64,000 bases of DNA from Ruminococcus callidus (GTDB taxonomy: Bacteria; Bacillota; Clostridia; Oscillospirales; Ruminococcaceae): the NCBI RefSeq assembly GCF_020709055.1, contig NZ_JAJFCK010000005.1:1-64000 (forward strand), in the 5' to 3' direction. The notes under the pieces were generated by a model. The model ran no database searches. It saw only the letters and a list, made by a program, of their open reading frames with translations, and had not been told where the DNA came from. Positions 26,207-35,290 of the stretch are shown here, piece by piece. Position 1 is the stretch's first letter. Every line of letters begins with the position of its first letter. Both the position numbers and the translations under genes were made by a program.

Positions 26207-28987
26207 ATGTCACAGGATTATAACAAAACCTTAAATCTGCCCAAGACAGATTTCCCCATGCGTGGAAACCTGCCCAAGCGTGAGCCGGATACTCTGCAAA
26301 AGTGGGAGACCGAGGATCTGTACGAAAAGATGATCGCCAAGAATGAGGGCAAGCCCCGTTACATTCTCCACGACGGCCCGCCCTATGCCAACGGCGAGAT
26401 TCATCTGGGTACAGCGCTGAACAAGATGCTGAAGGATTTCATCATCAAGTACAAGAACATGAACGGTTTCTGCGCTCCCTACGTACCCGGCTGGGATACC
26501 CACGGACTGCCTATCGAGCTGAAGGCAATGAAGTCCATCGGTGTGGAAAATGGCGCAATTCCGCCGGTTGACCTGCGGAAGCACTGCCGTGATTTTGCCA
26601 TGATGCATGTCAAGAATCAGATGGCACAGTTCAAGCGTCTGGGAAGCCTGGGACATTACTGCGATCCGTATCTGACCCTGAAGCCGGAGTATGAGGCTCG
26701 TCAGGTCGAGGTGTTCGGCGAGATGGCAAAGCGTGGCTATATGTACAAGGGACTGAAGCCGGTTTACTGGTGTCCGGACTGTAACACCGCACTGGCAGAA
26801 GCTGAGATTGAGTACGAGAACGATCCGTGTTATTCCATCTATGTCAAGTTCCAGGTAACCGATGACAAGGGTCTGTTCACCAAGCTGGGCATCGACAAGA
26901 AGCAGATCTACTTCGTCATCTGGACAACCACTACCTGGACCATTCCGGGCAACCTGGCAATCTGCGTTGGTCCGGCATATGAGTACACACTGGTACATGT
27001 GGGTGATGAATATTACTGCATGGCAACCGAGCTGGTTTCCGCAACCATGAAGGCTGCCGGCATCACCGAATATGAGACCGTTGGTACTTTCATGGGCAGT
27101 GAGCTGGAGCACATGAAGACCAAGCACCCGCTGTACGATCGCCTTTCTCCGGTCATCGTGGGCGACCACGTCACACTGGAAAGCGGTACCGGCTGCGTAC
27201 ACACTGCACCGGGCTACGGCGTCGAGGACTTTGAAGTCTGCAAGAATTACGACGATATCGGCATTCTGGTTTGCGTAGACGACAAGGGACGCCAGACCAA
27301 GGAGGCAGGCGAGTTCGAGGGCATGGATACCGATGAGGCAAACCGTGCCATTGCTGCAAAGCTGACCGAGGTCGGCGCAATGCTGGCAACCGAAAAGATC
27401 GTCCACCAGTATCCACACTGCTGGCGTTGCCACAAGCCTATCATCTACCGTGCAACCGAGCAGTGGTTCTGTTCCGTCAATGGCTTTAAGGATGAGGCAA
27501 TCAAGGCAATCGAATCCGTCAAGTGGATTCCGGAGTGGGGCGAAGAACGCATTAAGGGCATGGTTCGTGACCGCAGCGACTGGTGCATCTCCCGTCAGAG
27601 AACATGGGGCGTACCGATCCCGATCATCTACTGCAAGTCCTGCAAAAAGCCCATCGTCAACGACACCACCATTCGTGACATCGCCGCTCTGTTCCGCAAG
27701 GAGGGCGCTGATGCTTGGTGGACAAAGGATCTGTCGGAATTCCTGTCGCCGGAAGTACAGTGCGAGTGCGGCTGTAAGGAGTTCACCAAGGAATATGACA
27801 TCATGGACGTCTGGTTCGACAGCGGTGTTTCCCACACTGCTGTCATGGAACAGTACGATTGCCTGCAGTGGCCGGCTGATCTGTATCTGGAGGGCGCCGA
27901 CCAGTATCGCGGCTGGTTCCAGTCCTCTCTGCTGACCTCTGTGGTTTACAAGGGCAGCGCACCGTACAAGGCAGTCTGCACCCACGGCTGGGTCGTTGAC
28001 GGTGAGGGACGCAAGATGTCCAAGTCGCTGGGCAATGGCATCATGCCGGATGAGATCGTCAAGCAGTACGGCGCAGATATCCTCCGCCTGTGGGTCGCTT
28101 CTTCGGATTACCATTCGGATATCCGCATCTCGAAGGCAATTCTGGGACAGCTCTCCGATGCCTACAAGAAGATCCGGAATACCGCAAGATTCATTCTGGG
28201 CAATCTGGGCAACGGCGATGGCTTCCATCCGGATCGTGACAGCGTGGCAGATGACCAGCTGCTGGAACTGGATCGCTGGGCACTGATGCGGTTGGATCGT
28301 GTCATCGAAAAGGTACACGAGGGCTATGAGGCATTCGATTTCCACATCGTATTCCATGCCATCCACAACTTCTGCACCACCGATCTGTCCAACTTCTATC
28401 TGGACATCATCAAGGATCGCCTGTACTGCGAGAAGGAGGATTCGCTGGAGCGCCGTGCTGCACAGACCACCATGTACCGTATTCTCAGCGCAATCACCCG
28501 TCTGATCGCACCGATCCTCTCCTTTACTGCAGAAGAGATCTGGTCTTATCTGCCCCACGCAGCTTCCGACGATGCACAGAGCGTGTTCCTCAATGAGATG
28601 CCCAAGACCAGCGGCATTTCTGAGGGTGAGGCATTCCTGGAAAAGTGGAATCTGATCTATCAGACCCGTCTGGAAGCAAACAAGGTGCTGGAAGAAAAGC
28701 GCAACGAGAAGCTGATCGGCAAGTCTCTGGAGGCATGCGTGACCATCGCTGTTGCCGACGAAAAGCAGTACGAGACTCTGTCTGCTGCGGTAGATGTGCT
28801 GGCAAAGGTGCTCATCGTTTCGGAAGTGCATGTGGAAAAGGCAGAGAGCGGCGAGACCGCTTATACTGTCACCCGTGCAGAGGGCGGCAAGTGTGAGCGC
28901 TGCTGGATGTACCTCAAGAGCGTCGGCACAAACGCAGAGCACCCGACACTGTGCGCACGCTGCGCCGCAGTGATCGCACAGTCCTAA
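26207..28987 (+). CDS. ileS: isoleucyl-tRNA synthetase
   Basis: Charges tRNA-Ile, with editing of misactivated valine. The 926-residue class I synthetase shows PYANGEIHLGTALNKML (HIGH region), the CP1 editing domain with TWTIPGNLAI and GCVHTAPGYG, the KMSKS loop in GRKMSKSLGNG, an anticodon-binding helical domain and a C-terminal zinc finger (CERCWMYL and CARCAAV). The length matches the bacterial short type rather than the eukaryote-like form. It is followed 19 bases later by lspA. Confidence 0.97.
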   Translation: MSQDYNKTLNLPKTDFPMRGNLPKREPDTLQKWETEDLYEKMIAKNEGKPRYILHDGPPYANGEIHLGTALNKMLKDFIIKYKNMNGFCAPYVPGWDTHGLPIELKAMKSIGVENGAIPPVDLRKHCRDFAMMHVKNQMAQFKRLGSLGHYCDPYLTLKPEYEARQVEVFGEMAKRGYMYKGLKPVYWCPDCNTALAEAEIEYENDPCYSIYVKFQVTDDKGLFTKLGIDKKQIYFVIWTTTTWTIPGNLAICVGPAYEYTLVHVGDEYYCMATELVSATMKAAGITEYETVGTFMGSELEHMKTKHPLYDRLSPVIVGDHVTLESGTGCVHTAPGYGVEDFEVCKNYDDIGILVCVDDKGRQTKEAGEFEGMDTDEANRAIAAKLTEVGAMLATEKIVHQYPHCWRCHKPIIYRATEQWFCSVNGFKDEAIKAIESVKWIPEWGEERIKGMVRDRSDWCISRQRTWGVPIPIIYCKSCKKPIVNDTTIRDIAALFRKEGADAWWTKDLSEFLSPEVQCECGCKEFTKEYDIMDVWFDSGVSHTAVMEQYDCLQWPADLYLEGADQYRGWFQSSLLTSVVYKGSAPYKAVCTHGWVVDGEGRKMSKSLGNGIMPDEIVKQYGADILRLWVASSDYHSDIRISKAILGQLSDAYKKIRNTARFILGNLGNGDGFHPDRDSVADDQLLELDRWALMRLDRVIEKVHEGYEAFDFHIVFHAIHNFCTTDLSNFYLDIIKDRLYCEKEDSLERRAAQTTMYRILSAITRLIAPILSFTAEEIWSYLPHAASDDAQSVFLNEMPKTSGISEGEAFLEKWNLIYQTRLEANKVLEEKRNEKLIGKSLEACVTIAVADEKQYETLSAAVDVLAKVLIVSEVHVEKAESGETAYTVTRAEGGKCERCWMYLKSVGTNAEHPTLCARCAAVIAQS

Positions 28988-29006
28988 GCGATAGGAGGAG
29001 CAGCGA

Positions 29007-29507
29007 GTGCTGATTGCTTCTTTGCTGGGGATTCTTCTGCTCGCCGGCGCAGACCAGCTCATTAAATACTGGGCGGTAACGCAGCTCCAGCCGGTAGGCG
29101 AAAAGCCGTTTCTGCACTTCGGTGATTTTCAGATTCTGGGCTTTCGCTATCTGGAAAATGACGGCGCTGTGTTCAGCAGTTTTTCCGGCATGCGCTGGCT
29201 GCTGATCGTCTTTACCTCCCTGATGATGGTGGTGTGTCTGATCTATCTGATTCGGGAGTACCGGAAATCCAAGCTGCTGACAGCAAGCCTGACACTGATC
29301 ATTGGCGGCGGCATCGGCAACCTGATCGACCGGATTTTTCGGGACGGTCTGGTGGTGGACTATCTGGATGTGAAGCTGTTTCACTTTGCCGTGTTCAACT
29401 TTGCGGATTGCTGCGTGGTCGTCGGTGTTGTGCTGCTGGCGTGGTATCTGCTGTTCGGCGAGCGCCGGCAGAAACCAGCGGAAAAACAGGAGTCGAAGAA
29501 TGCCTGA
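29007..29507 (+). CDS. lspA: lipoprotein signal peptidase (signal peptidase II)
   Basis: Membrane aspartic protease that removes signal peptides from lipoproteins such as the cyclophilin at 3423. The GTG start at 29007 follows ATAGGAGGAG. The 166-residue protein has four hydrophobic helices and the family blocks YLENDGAVFS, GGGIGNLIDRI (with one catalytic Asp) and VFNFADCCVV (with the other). It overlaps the next gene by 8 bases. Confidence 0.95.
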   Translation: MLIASLLGILLLAGADQLIKYWAVTQLQPVGEKPFLHFGDFQILGFRYLENDGAVFSSFSGMRWLLIVFTSLMMVVCLIYLIREYRKSKLLTASLTLIIGGGIGNLIDRIFRDGLVVDYLDVKLFHFAVFNFADCCVVVGVVLLAWYLLFGERRQKPAEKQESKNA

Positions 29508-30417
29508 ACATGTAACTTTTACGGTACCGGAGGAGTTCGCCGGCGAACGTCTGGACAAGTGGCTTGCCGCACCGGAGCGTGATCTGCAAATGACACGTTC
29601 GGCAGTGCAATTGCGCATGGAACAGCAGGCGGTGCTGGTGAACGGAACGCCGGTTCCCAAAAACTACCGCCAGCGTGGCGGCGATGTCATCGAGATCACC
29701 CTGCCGGAACCGGAGCCGCTGACGCTGGAACCGGAGAACATTCCGCTGGATATCGTCTATGAGGACGCCGACCTGCTGGTGGTGAATAAACCCAAGGGCA
29801 TGGTGGTGCACCCCGCACCCGGCCATGCCACCGGAACGCTGGTGCATGCGCTGCTGTATCACTGCGGTGACCAGCTCTCCGGCATCAACGGTGTTATTCG
29901 TCCCGGCATCGTTCACCGCATCGACCGCAACACCAGCGGGCTGCTGATGGTGGCGAAAACCGATGCAGCACACCATTCCCTATCTGCACAGATTCAGGCG
30001 CACTCGTTCACACGGGAGTATCAGGCAGTGGCGGTGGGACGCTTTCGGGAGCCGTCGGGCACTATTGATGCCCCTATCGGCAGGCATCCGGTGGATCGAA
30101 AGAAAATGTGCGTGACCCAAAAGAATTCCAAGCGGGCGGTGACGCACTACGAAACGATTTTGGCGTACCAAAAGGCAACCCATCTGCGGCTGCGGCTGGA
30201 AACCGGACGCACCCATCAGATTCGGGTGCATCTGGCGTATCTGGGGCATCCGGTGCTGGGGGATGACGTCTACGGAAAGCCTTACCCGGGGCTGGAGGGA
30301 CAGTGTCTGCATGCAGCGAAAATCGGATTTGTCCACCCTACAACGGGGCAGTATCTGGAATTCGAAAGCCCGCTTCCCGACTATTTCCGGCGGGTGCTGC
30401 GGCAGCTTCGCACCTGA
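29500..30417 (+). CDS. RluD-type 23S rRNA pseudouridine synthase family protein
   Basis: A 305-residue RluA/RluD-family synthase converting specific uridines in 23S rRNA to pseudouridine. It has an N-terminal S4 domain (GERLDKWLA, VLVNG) and the catalytic domain with HRIDRNTSGLLMVAKT, where the second Asp is the nucleophile, plus LRLRLETGRTHQIRVH. The lspA-rluD adjacency is conserved in Firmicutes (Bacillus ylyB). The start at 29500 follows CAGGAG; upstream ATG codons lie inside lspA. Confidence 0.93.
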   Translation: MPEHVTFTVPEEFAGERLDKWLAAPERDLQMTRSAVQLRMEQQAVLVNGTPVPKNYRQRGGDVIEITLPEPEPLTLEPENIPLDIVYEDADLLVVNKPKGMVVHPAPGHATGTLVHALLYHCGDQLSGINGVIRPGIVHRIDRNTSGLLMVAKTDAAHHSLSAQIQAHSFTREYQAVAVGRFREPSGTIDAPIGRHPVDRKKMCVTQKNSKRAVTHYETILAYQKATHLRLRLETGRTHQIRVHLAYLGHPVLGDDVYGKPYPGLEGQCLHAAKIGFVHPTTGQYLEFESPLPDYFRRVLRQLRT

Positions 30418-30438
30418 GGAAAAAAGGAGTGCTGTTGT

Positions 30439-31257
30439 ATGAAACGATTGGATACCACGTTGCTGATGACAGATCTGGACGGCACATTGCTGCCGTCCAC
30501 AAAAGAGATCCTGCCGGAGGAGCTGGAGGCAATCCGGCAGTTTCGGCAGCAGGGCGGAAAGTTTGCCATTGCGACCGGACGCACCCTGCAGGCGGCGCAG
30601 CGCTATCTGGATCGGGTGCAGGCGGATGTTCCGGTGATCCTGTTCAACGGCGCCGGCATTTATGATCCGCTTTCCGGAACGATGCTGGACACGGAGTCCC
30701 TGCCGGCAGAGGCTGCATTTCAGATGACCCGGCAGGTGCTGGAGGCATTTCCGGAGGTTTCTGCAGAGATTCTGCGTGCAGACGGCACCTATGTGCCGCG
30801 GATGACGGAGTACGAGCGGGAACATCTGGAGATCTGTCGGGTAGAGCCGGTTCTGCTGCCGCTGGAAGAGATTCCCCGCGGGGAATGGCTCAAGGTGCTG
30901 TTTGCCATTGCGCCGGAGCGCATGCCGGAATTGACGGCATTTATTCAGGGGCAGGGCTGGCAGGAACAGGCTGATTTTATGCAGTCCGAGGCACGCTTCT
31001 ATGAGATGCTGCCAAAGGGCGTGACCAAGGGCAGCGCCCTCCGGAAATACCGGCGCTTGTGCCACATGGAGGAATTCCGGATCGTGGCGGCAGGCGATTT
31101 TGACAACGATTTGGAGATGCTCTGTGTCGCTGACATCGGGGCGTGTCCGTCTAACGCACAGCCGTGTGTGAAAGAAGTTGCGAACATCCAGCTGACGCAG
31201 TCGTGTGAGACTCATGCGATTGCTGAGCTGATCGCACGTATTATGACTGACCTGTAA
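30439..31257 (+). CDS. Cof-type HAD superfamily phosphatase
   Basis: A 272-residue HAD hydrolase, probably dephosphorylating small sugar phosphates or nucleotides. Motif I is TDLDGTLL with the nucleophilic Asp, motif II lies in ATGRTLQAAQ, the catalytic Lys in MLPKGVTKGSAL, and motif IV is AAGDFDNDLEM. The cap inserted after motif II marks the Cof (IIB) subclass. Substrate unknown. It lies between rluD-like and transketolase genes. Confidence 0.9.
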   Translation: MKRLDTTLLMTDLDGTLLPSTKEILPEELEAIRQFRQQGGKFAIATGRTLQAAQRYLDRVQADVPVILFNGAGIYDPLSGTMLDTESLPAEAAFQMTRQVLEAFPEVSAEILRADGTYVPRMTEYEREHLEICRVEPVLLPLEEIPRGEWLKVLFAIAPERMPELTAFIQGQGWQEQADFMQSEARFYEMLPKGVTKGSALRKYRRLCHMEEFRIVAAGDFDNDLEMLCVADIGACPSNAQPCVKEVANIQLTQSCETHAIAELIARIMTDL

Positions 31258-31293
31258 ACAGGTTGCATATCCAACAAATTGGAGGTTCCTAGA

Positions 31294-32133
31294 ATGGATG
31301 AAATGACCAAAAAGCAACTGCAGGCGATTGCCTGCCGTGTGAGAATGGGTGTCATCGAGGGCACTTATCACGCAAAATCCGGCCATCCGGGCGGCTCTCT
31401 TTCCATCAGTGACACGCTGACTTATCTGTATTTTGCAAAAATGCATGTAGATCCGAAGAATCCGGAGATGCCGGATCGAGATCGTTTTGTCCTCTCCAAG
31501 GGACACTGCGCACCGGCACTGTATGCAACGCTGGCAGAGCGCGGTTTCTTTGACAAGGAGGAGCTGAAATCCCTGCGCCACATCGGTGCAATGCTGCAGG
31601 GACATCCGTGTATCCACATTCCCGGTGTGGACATGTCTAGCGGCTCTCTGGGACAGGGCATCTCCGCAGCGTGCGGTATGGCGCTGGCTGCCAAGATCGA
31701 CAACGCACCCTATCGGGTTTACACCATTCTGGGTGACGGCGAGATCGAAGAGGGTCAGGTCTGGGAGGCTGCAATGTTCGCAGCACAGTACCGGCTGGAT
31801 TCTCTGGTTGCCATCGTGGACAACAACGGCCTGCAGATCGACGGCAAGCTGAGCGATGTCTGCTCGCCGGAACCGATTCCGGAGAAGTTTGAGGCATTCG
31901 GCTGGCACGTGATCCGCATGGATGCCCACGATTTCGATTCTATCGAGGCAGCAATGCAGGAGGCAGAAACCATCGTCGGCAAGCCGGTTGCCATCATTCA
32001 GAAGAGTGTCAAGGGCAAGGGCGTTTCCTTTATGGAAAATCAGGTCGGCTGGCACGGCAAGTCTCCCAACGATGCGGAATACGTACAGGCAATGGCTGAA
32101 CTCACAGCACAGCTGAAGGAACTGGAGGGTTAA
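31294..32133 (+). CDS. transketolase, N-terminal subunit
   Basis: Thiamine diphosphate-binding half of a split transketolase for the pentose phosphate pathway; the other half is encoded next. The 279-residue protein has the GHPGGSLS, SKGHCAPALYA and GDGEIEEGQVWEA blocks, with the diphosphate/Mg motif GDGE and the following Asn in VDNNGLQ. GGAGG at 31281 supports ATG 31294 over an earlier ATG at 31279. Split transketolases are common in Clostridia and archaea. Confidence 0.93.
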   Translation: MDEMTKKQLQAIACRVRMGVIEGTYHAKSGHPGGSLSISDTLTYLYFAKMHVDPKNPEMPDRDRFVLSKGHCAPALYATLAERGFFDKEELKSLRHIGAMLQGHPCIHIPGVDMSSGSLGQGISAACGMALAAKIDNAPYRVYTILGDGEIEEGQVWEAAMFAAQYRLDSLVAIVDNNGLQIDGKLSDVCSPEPIPEKFEAFGWHVIRMDAHDFDSIEAAMQEAETIVGKPVAIIQKSVKGKGVSFMENQVGWHGKSPNDAEYVQAMAELTAQLKELEG

Positions 32134-32136
32134 ACA

Positions 32137-33087
32137 ATGGCAGAGATGCAGAAGAAAGCAACAAGAGAGAGCTACGGCGAAGCACTTCGGGATCTCGCTG
32201 AGAAGTATCCGGAACTGGTGGTTCTGGACGCCGATCTGGCTGCCGCAACCAAGACCGGAATCTTTAAGAAGGCATATCCGGAGCGGTTCTTTGACTGCGG
32301 TATCGCCGAGGCAAATATGATGGGCGTTGCAGCTGGTCTGGCAGCCTCCGGAAAAATCCCGTTCGCCAGCACATTTGCCATGTTTGCCGCCGGAAGAGCT
32401 TACGAGATCGTCCGCAACTCCATTGGCTATCCCCACCTGAACGTCAAGATCGGTGCGACCCATGCGGGAATCTCCGTGGGCGAGGATGGTGCAACCCATC
32501 AGTGCAACGAGGATATCGCACTGATGCGCACCATTCCGGGCATGACCATTCTCAATCCGGCAGACGATGTGGAGGCAAAGGCAGCTGTAGAAGCAGCCAT
32601 CCGGTACGAGGGTCCGGTTTACCTGCGCTTCGGCAGACTGGCAGCGCCGATCTTCAACGATCCGGCAACCTATCAGTTCACCATCGGCAAGGGAATCACC
32701 CTGCGGGAGGGCAGCGATCTGACACTGGTTGCCACCGGTCTGATGGTTTCCGAGTCCCTCAAGGCTGCGGAACTGCTGGAGGCCGAGGGCATTCACGCAC
32801 GTGTGCTGAACATCCATACCATCAAGCCGCTGGATGAAGAGCTGATCTGTCAGGCAGCATCGGAAACCGGTCTGCTGGTAACTGTAGAAGAACACAGCAT
32901 CATCGGCGGTCTGGGCGGCGCTGTGGCAGAAGCTGTGACATCCTGCTGTCCGGTACCGGTGGTTCGCATTGGTGTCAACGACGAATTCGGTTACTCCGGT
33001 CCGGCAGTAGAACTGCTGAAGAAGTTCGGTTTGTGCGCAGACAACATTGCCGCAGTGGCAAAGAAAGCATTTGCAGAGAAGAAGTAA
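32137..33087 (+). CDS. transketolase, C-terminal subunit
   Basis: The 316-residue pyrimidine-binding and C-terminal half of split transketolase, 3 bases after the first subunit. FDCGIAEANMMGVAAG carries the Glu that activates thiamine; HAGISVGEDGATHQ and GPVYLRFGR are family blocks, and the C-terminal domain begins near VLNIHTIKPLD. Together with the preceding gene it moves two-carbon units between sugar phosphates. A strong terminator follows. Confidence 0.94.
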   Translation: MAEMQKKATRESYGEALRDLAEKYPELVVLDADLAAATKTGIFKKAYPERFFDCGIAEANMMGVAAGLAASGKIPFASTFAMFAAGRAYEIVRNSIGYPHLNVKIGATHAGISVGEDGATHQCNEDIALMRTIPGMTILNPADDVEAKAAVEAAIRYEGPVYLRFGRLAAPIFNDPATYQFTIGKGITLREGSDLTLVATGLMVSESLKAAELLEAEGIHARVLNIHTIKPLDEELICQAASETGLLVTVEEHSIIGGLGGAVAEAVTSCCPVPVVRIGVNDEFGYSGPAVELLKKFGLCADNIAAVAKKAFAEKK

Positions 33088-33115
33088 TCGTACCTTACAA
33101 TCCATATCAATGTGA

Positions 33116-33156
33116 AAAGCAGGCGTTTCTCATCATCTTAAACGCCTGCTTTTTTT
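33116..33156 (+). terminator. Rho-independent terminator after the transketolase genes
   Basis: AAAGCAGGCGTTT (33116-33128) pairs perfectly with AAACGCCTGCTTT (33140-33152), with a run of seven T at 33150-33156. Confidence 0.93.
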
Positions 33157-33158
33157 AA

Positions 33159-33318
33159 GAGCTTGTGTTCGTAGGAAATATATGCGGATTTTCGAGCAAA
33201 TTTTTTTGCAGACAAGGCAAAAATTTGCAGGCATACTTTCGTATGGCAAGAATTTTTAACGCAGTATGCAACAAAATTTGCCGAAAAGACGTAGATAGAC
33301 GCCTATGAACACGAGCTC
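33159..33318. mobile_element. complete 160-bp palindromic MITE
   Basis: Starts GAGCTTGTGTTC and ends GAACACGAGCTC (one mismatch, a possible G-U pair), flanked by TAA at 33156-33158 and 33319-33321. Its body matches the copy at 224-384, and its right end matches bases 1-50. The insertion lies at the very tail of the transketolase terminator, a spot where it does little harm. A central hairpin CATAC, TTTC, GTATG is present near 33232-33245. No reading frame. Confidence 0.87.
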
Positions 33319-33351
33319 TAAAATATGCGATAAAATGCGCGAAGGGAGAAG

Positions 33352-33930
33352 ATGAGGATGGAAACAAAAACAAAAGGAAAAAAACTGCAAACCGTACAGC
33401 GGCTGTTTCTCTATTTCATGATGGCCGCAGTCATTGGGTGGTGCTATGAGGTCTTTCTGGAAGTGGTTGTGTATCACTGGGGATTCCATAACCGGGGCGT
33501 GCTGTTTGGCCCGTATTGTCCTGTTTACGGTGTAGGGATGCTGGCTTTTCTCATCTGTTTTGGAAAATTTGTACAGATGCCCATGCGCTGGAGCGTTCGC
33601 TGGATGCGTCCGATTTTAATTTTCCTGGGATGCGGCGCTGTGGCCACTGGAATCGAACTGATCGCCAGCTACCTGCTGGAATGGACAACCGGCAGCTGGC
33701 CGTGGCAGACTTATGCTGATTATGCGTGGAATTTCCAGGCCAGAATTGCACTTTCTCCGTCAATGCGGTTTGGAATCGGCGGTGTCCTGTTTTTGTATTT
33801 GCTGCGGCCGCTGTTTGCTAAAATCACAGGCCGGATGTCGGAAAAAGTGCTGGCATGGGTGAGCGGCATTGCAGCAGCAGTATTCGGAATCGATCTGGTT
33901 GCAACCATACTTTTTGCTGTTTTTTCGTGA
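33352..33930 (+). CDS. CmpB-like membrane protein (putative ABC transporter permease family)
   Basis: A 192-residue integral membrane protein with about five hydrophobic helices, matching the family annotated as putative ABC transporter permease (ABC_trans_CmpB): AAVIGWCYEVFLE near the start and NRGVLFGPYCPVYGVGM are the recognisable blocks. Actual function is not established; no ATPase gene lies nearby. GGGAG before ATG 33352 supports this start, though ATG 33358 is also possible. Confidence 0.8.
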   Translation: MRMETKTKGKKLQTVQRLFLYFMMAAVIGWCYEVFLEVVVYHWGFHNRGVLFGPYCPVYGVGMLAFLICFGKFVQMPMRWSVRWMRPILIFLGCGAVATGIELIASYLLEWTTGSWPWQTYADYAWNFQARIALSPSMRFGIGGVLFLYLLRPLFAKITGRMSEKVLAWVSGIAAAVFGIDLVATILFAVFS

Positions 33931-33976
33931 AAGTTTTCGCCAAATTTGCATAAACTAGCTTTGAGGTGAAAATGCA

Positions 33977-34252
33977 ATGGTTTGTACGCTGGAGGAACTG
34001 CGCAGCAAAGATGTGATCAACGTGGTGGACGGGGAGAATCTGGGGCGTGTGGACGATCTGGAGGTAGATGCGGAAACCGCAGCCGTCACTGCGCTCATTC
34101 TCTACGGCAGACCACGCCTGCTGGGGCTGTTCGGATCGCGGGATAACTGCGTCATCGGATTCCGGCAGATTCGTCTGATCGGCAGGGATGTGATTCTGGT
34201 GGAGCTGGGAACTGCGGGAATGTATACAAAATGCACAAAAATTAAGCCGTGA
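33977..34252 (+). CDS. YlmC/YmxH family PRC-barrel protein
   Basis: A 91-residue PRC-barrel protein of the YlmC/YmxH family, associated with sporulation in Bacillus and Clostridia without a defined mechanism. The family core LRSKDVINVVDGENLGRVDD, ending in an Ile-rich barrel (IGRDVILVEL), is clear. GAGGTGA precedes the start. It lies just before the rpsB promoter. Confidence 0.88.
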   Translation: MVCTLEELRSKDVINVVDGENLGRVDDLEVDAETAAVTALILYGRPRLLGLFGSRDNCVIGFRQIRLIGRDVILVELGTAGMYTKCTKIKP

Positions 34253-34279
34253 GCATCCAAAAAATCTACACTGCAAAAC

Positions 34280-34308
34280 TTGACCAAGTCCGTCGGTTTT
34301 GGTATAAT
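34280..34308 (+). promoter_or_regulatory. sigma-A-type promoter of rpsB-tsf
   Basis: TTGACC at 34280-34285 and TATAAT at 34303-34308, spacing 17 bp. The leader of about 115 nt contains a hairpin (AAGGCAG/CTGCCTT near 34312-34334) and could host S2 autoregulation, which is not shown here. Confidence 0.85.
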
Positions 34309-34429
34309 AAAAAGGCAGTTCGCACGCCTGCCTTGGAATCTGCGGGTGCTTTTCCGAAATCTGGAGGAGTTGTAGGTTCGATAAGGGCGGCGGAGGAAGC
34401 AAAACCATTTTATTTAGGAGGACTACACA

Positions 34430-35176
34430 ATGGGCGTAGTATCAATGAAGCAGCTCTTGGAAGCTGGCGTACACTTTGGTCATCAGACCAGAAGATGGAA
34501 CCCGAAAATGGCTCCGTACATTTTCACCGAGCGGAACGGTATCTATATTATCGATCTGCAGAAGACCGTAAAGAAGCTGGACGAAGCTTACATGTTCGTT
34601 CGTGATCTGGCAGCACAGGGCGAGTCCGTTCTGTTTGTCGGCACAAAGAAGCAGGCTGGCGATTCCATCAAGGAAGAGGCTACCCGTGCCGGTGCGTACT
34701 ATGTAAATGCACGTTGGCTGGGCGGTATGATGACCAACTTCACCACAATTCAGAGAAGAATCAAGCGTCTGGAACAGCTCCATGAGATGGAGACTGACGG
34801 CACATTCGATCTGCTGCCGAAGAAGGAAGTCGGCAAGCTGCAGCTGGAAATCGAAAAGCTGGAGAAGTTCCTGGGCGGTATCAAGGATATGAAGAAGCTG
34901 CCGGGCGCTCTGTTCATCGTTGACCCCCGCAAGGAGCGCATCGCTGTTGCTGAGGCAAAGAAGCTGAACATTCCGATCATTGCAATCGTAGACACCAACT
35001 GCGATCCGGATGAGATCGATTATGTAATTCCGGGTAACGATGACGCAATCCGTGCCGTAAAGCTGATCGCTGGCGTTATGGCTGATGCAATCATCGAGGG
35101 CCGTCAGGGCGCAGATGCAGAAGCAGCAGAAGCTGCTGAGGCAGACGCAGCAGCTGCAGAAGAGGCAGCTGAATAA
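34430..35176 (+). CDS. rpsB: 30S ribosomal protein S2
   Basis: Structural protein of the small ribosomal subunit. The 248-residue sequence has the S2 signatures [22 protein letters not shown] near the N-terminus (shown by its first residues) and [26 protein letters not shown] and [15 protein letters not shown] close the core. The Ala/Glu-rich tail is typical of Clostridia. TTAGGAGG lies 9 bases before the ATG. It is cotranscribed with tsf, subject to the intercistronic hairpin. Confidence 0.97.
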   Translation: MGVVSMKQLLEAGVHFGHQTRRWNPKMAPYIFTERNGIYIIDLQKTVKKLDEAYMFVRDLAAQGESVLFVGTKKQAGDSIKEEATRAGAYYVNARWLGGMMTNFTTIQRRIKRLEQLHEMETDGTFDLLPKKEVGKLQLEIEKLEKFLGGIKDMKKLPGALFIVDPRKERIAVAEAKKLNIPIIAIVDTNCDPDEIDYVIPGNDDAIRAVKLIAGVMADAIIEGRQGADAEAAEAAEADAAAAEEAAE

Positions 35177-35216
35177 GGTTCGCAGATTCTGCGGACACAT
35201 TAAGACAGAAAATGTG

Positions 35217-35255
35217 ACCGAATATGTAGTGCTTGTCATGGCATATTCGGTTTTT
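35217..35255 (+). terminator. intercistronic terminator or attenuator between rpsB and tsf
   Basis: ACCGAATATG (35217-35226) pairs perfectly with CATATTCGGT (35242-35251), followed by five T. As no promoter is visible between it and tsf, it probably trims rather than stops transcription, setting an S2 to EF-Ts ratio. Confidence 0.7.
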
Positions 35256-35290
35256 CTGAAAGAAAGAAAATTCTAGGGAGGAATCATCCA

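Noticed and set aside
29980..33105. 1041-codon open frame on the - strand opposite the HAD and transketolase genes
   Set aside because: It is a shadow of strongly biased coding on the + strand; its product is Cys/His/Leu-rich with no domain, as typical for antisense frames in this genome. The same holds for the 943-codon frame at 26231-29062 and the 714-codon frame at 44719-46863.
35085..35276. 63-codon + strand frame overlapping the rpsB end and the attenuator
   Set aside because: Overlaps rpsB out of frame and spans a terminator; no ribosome site.
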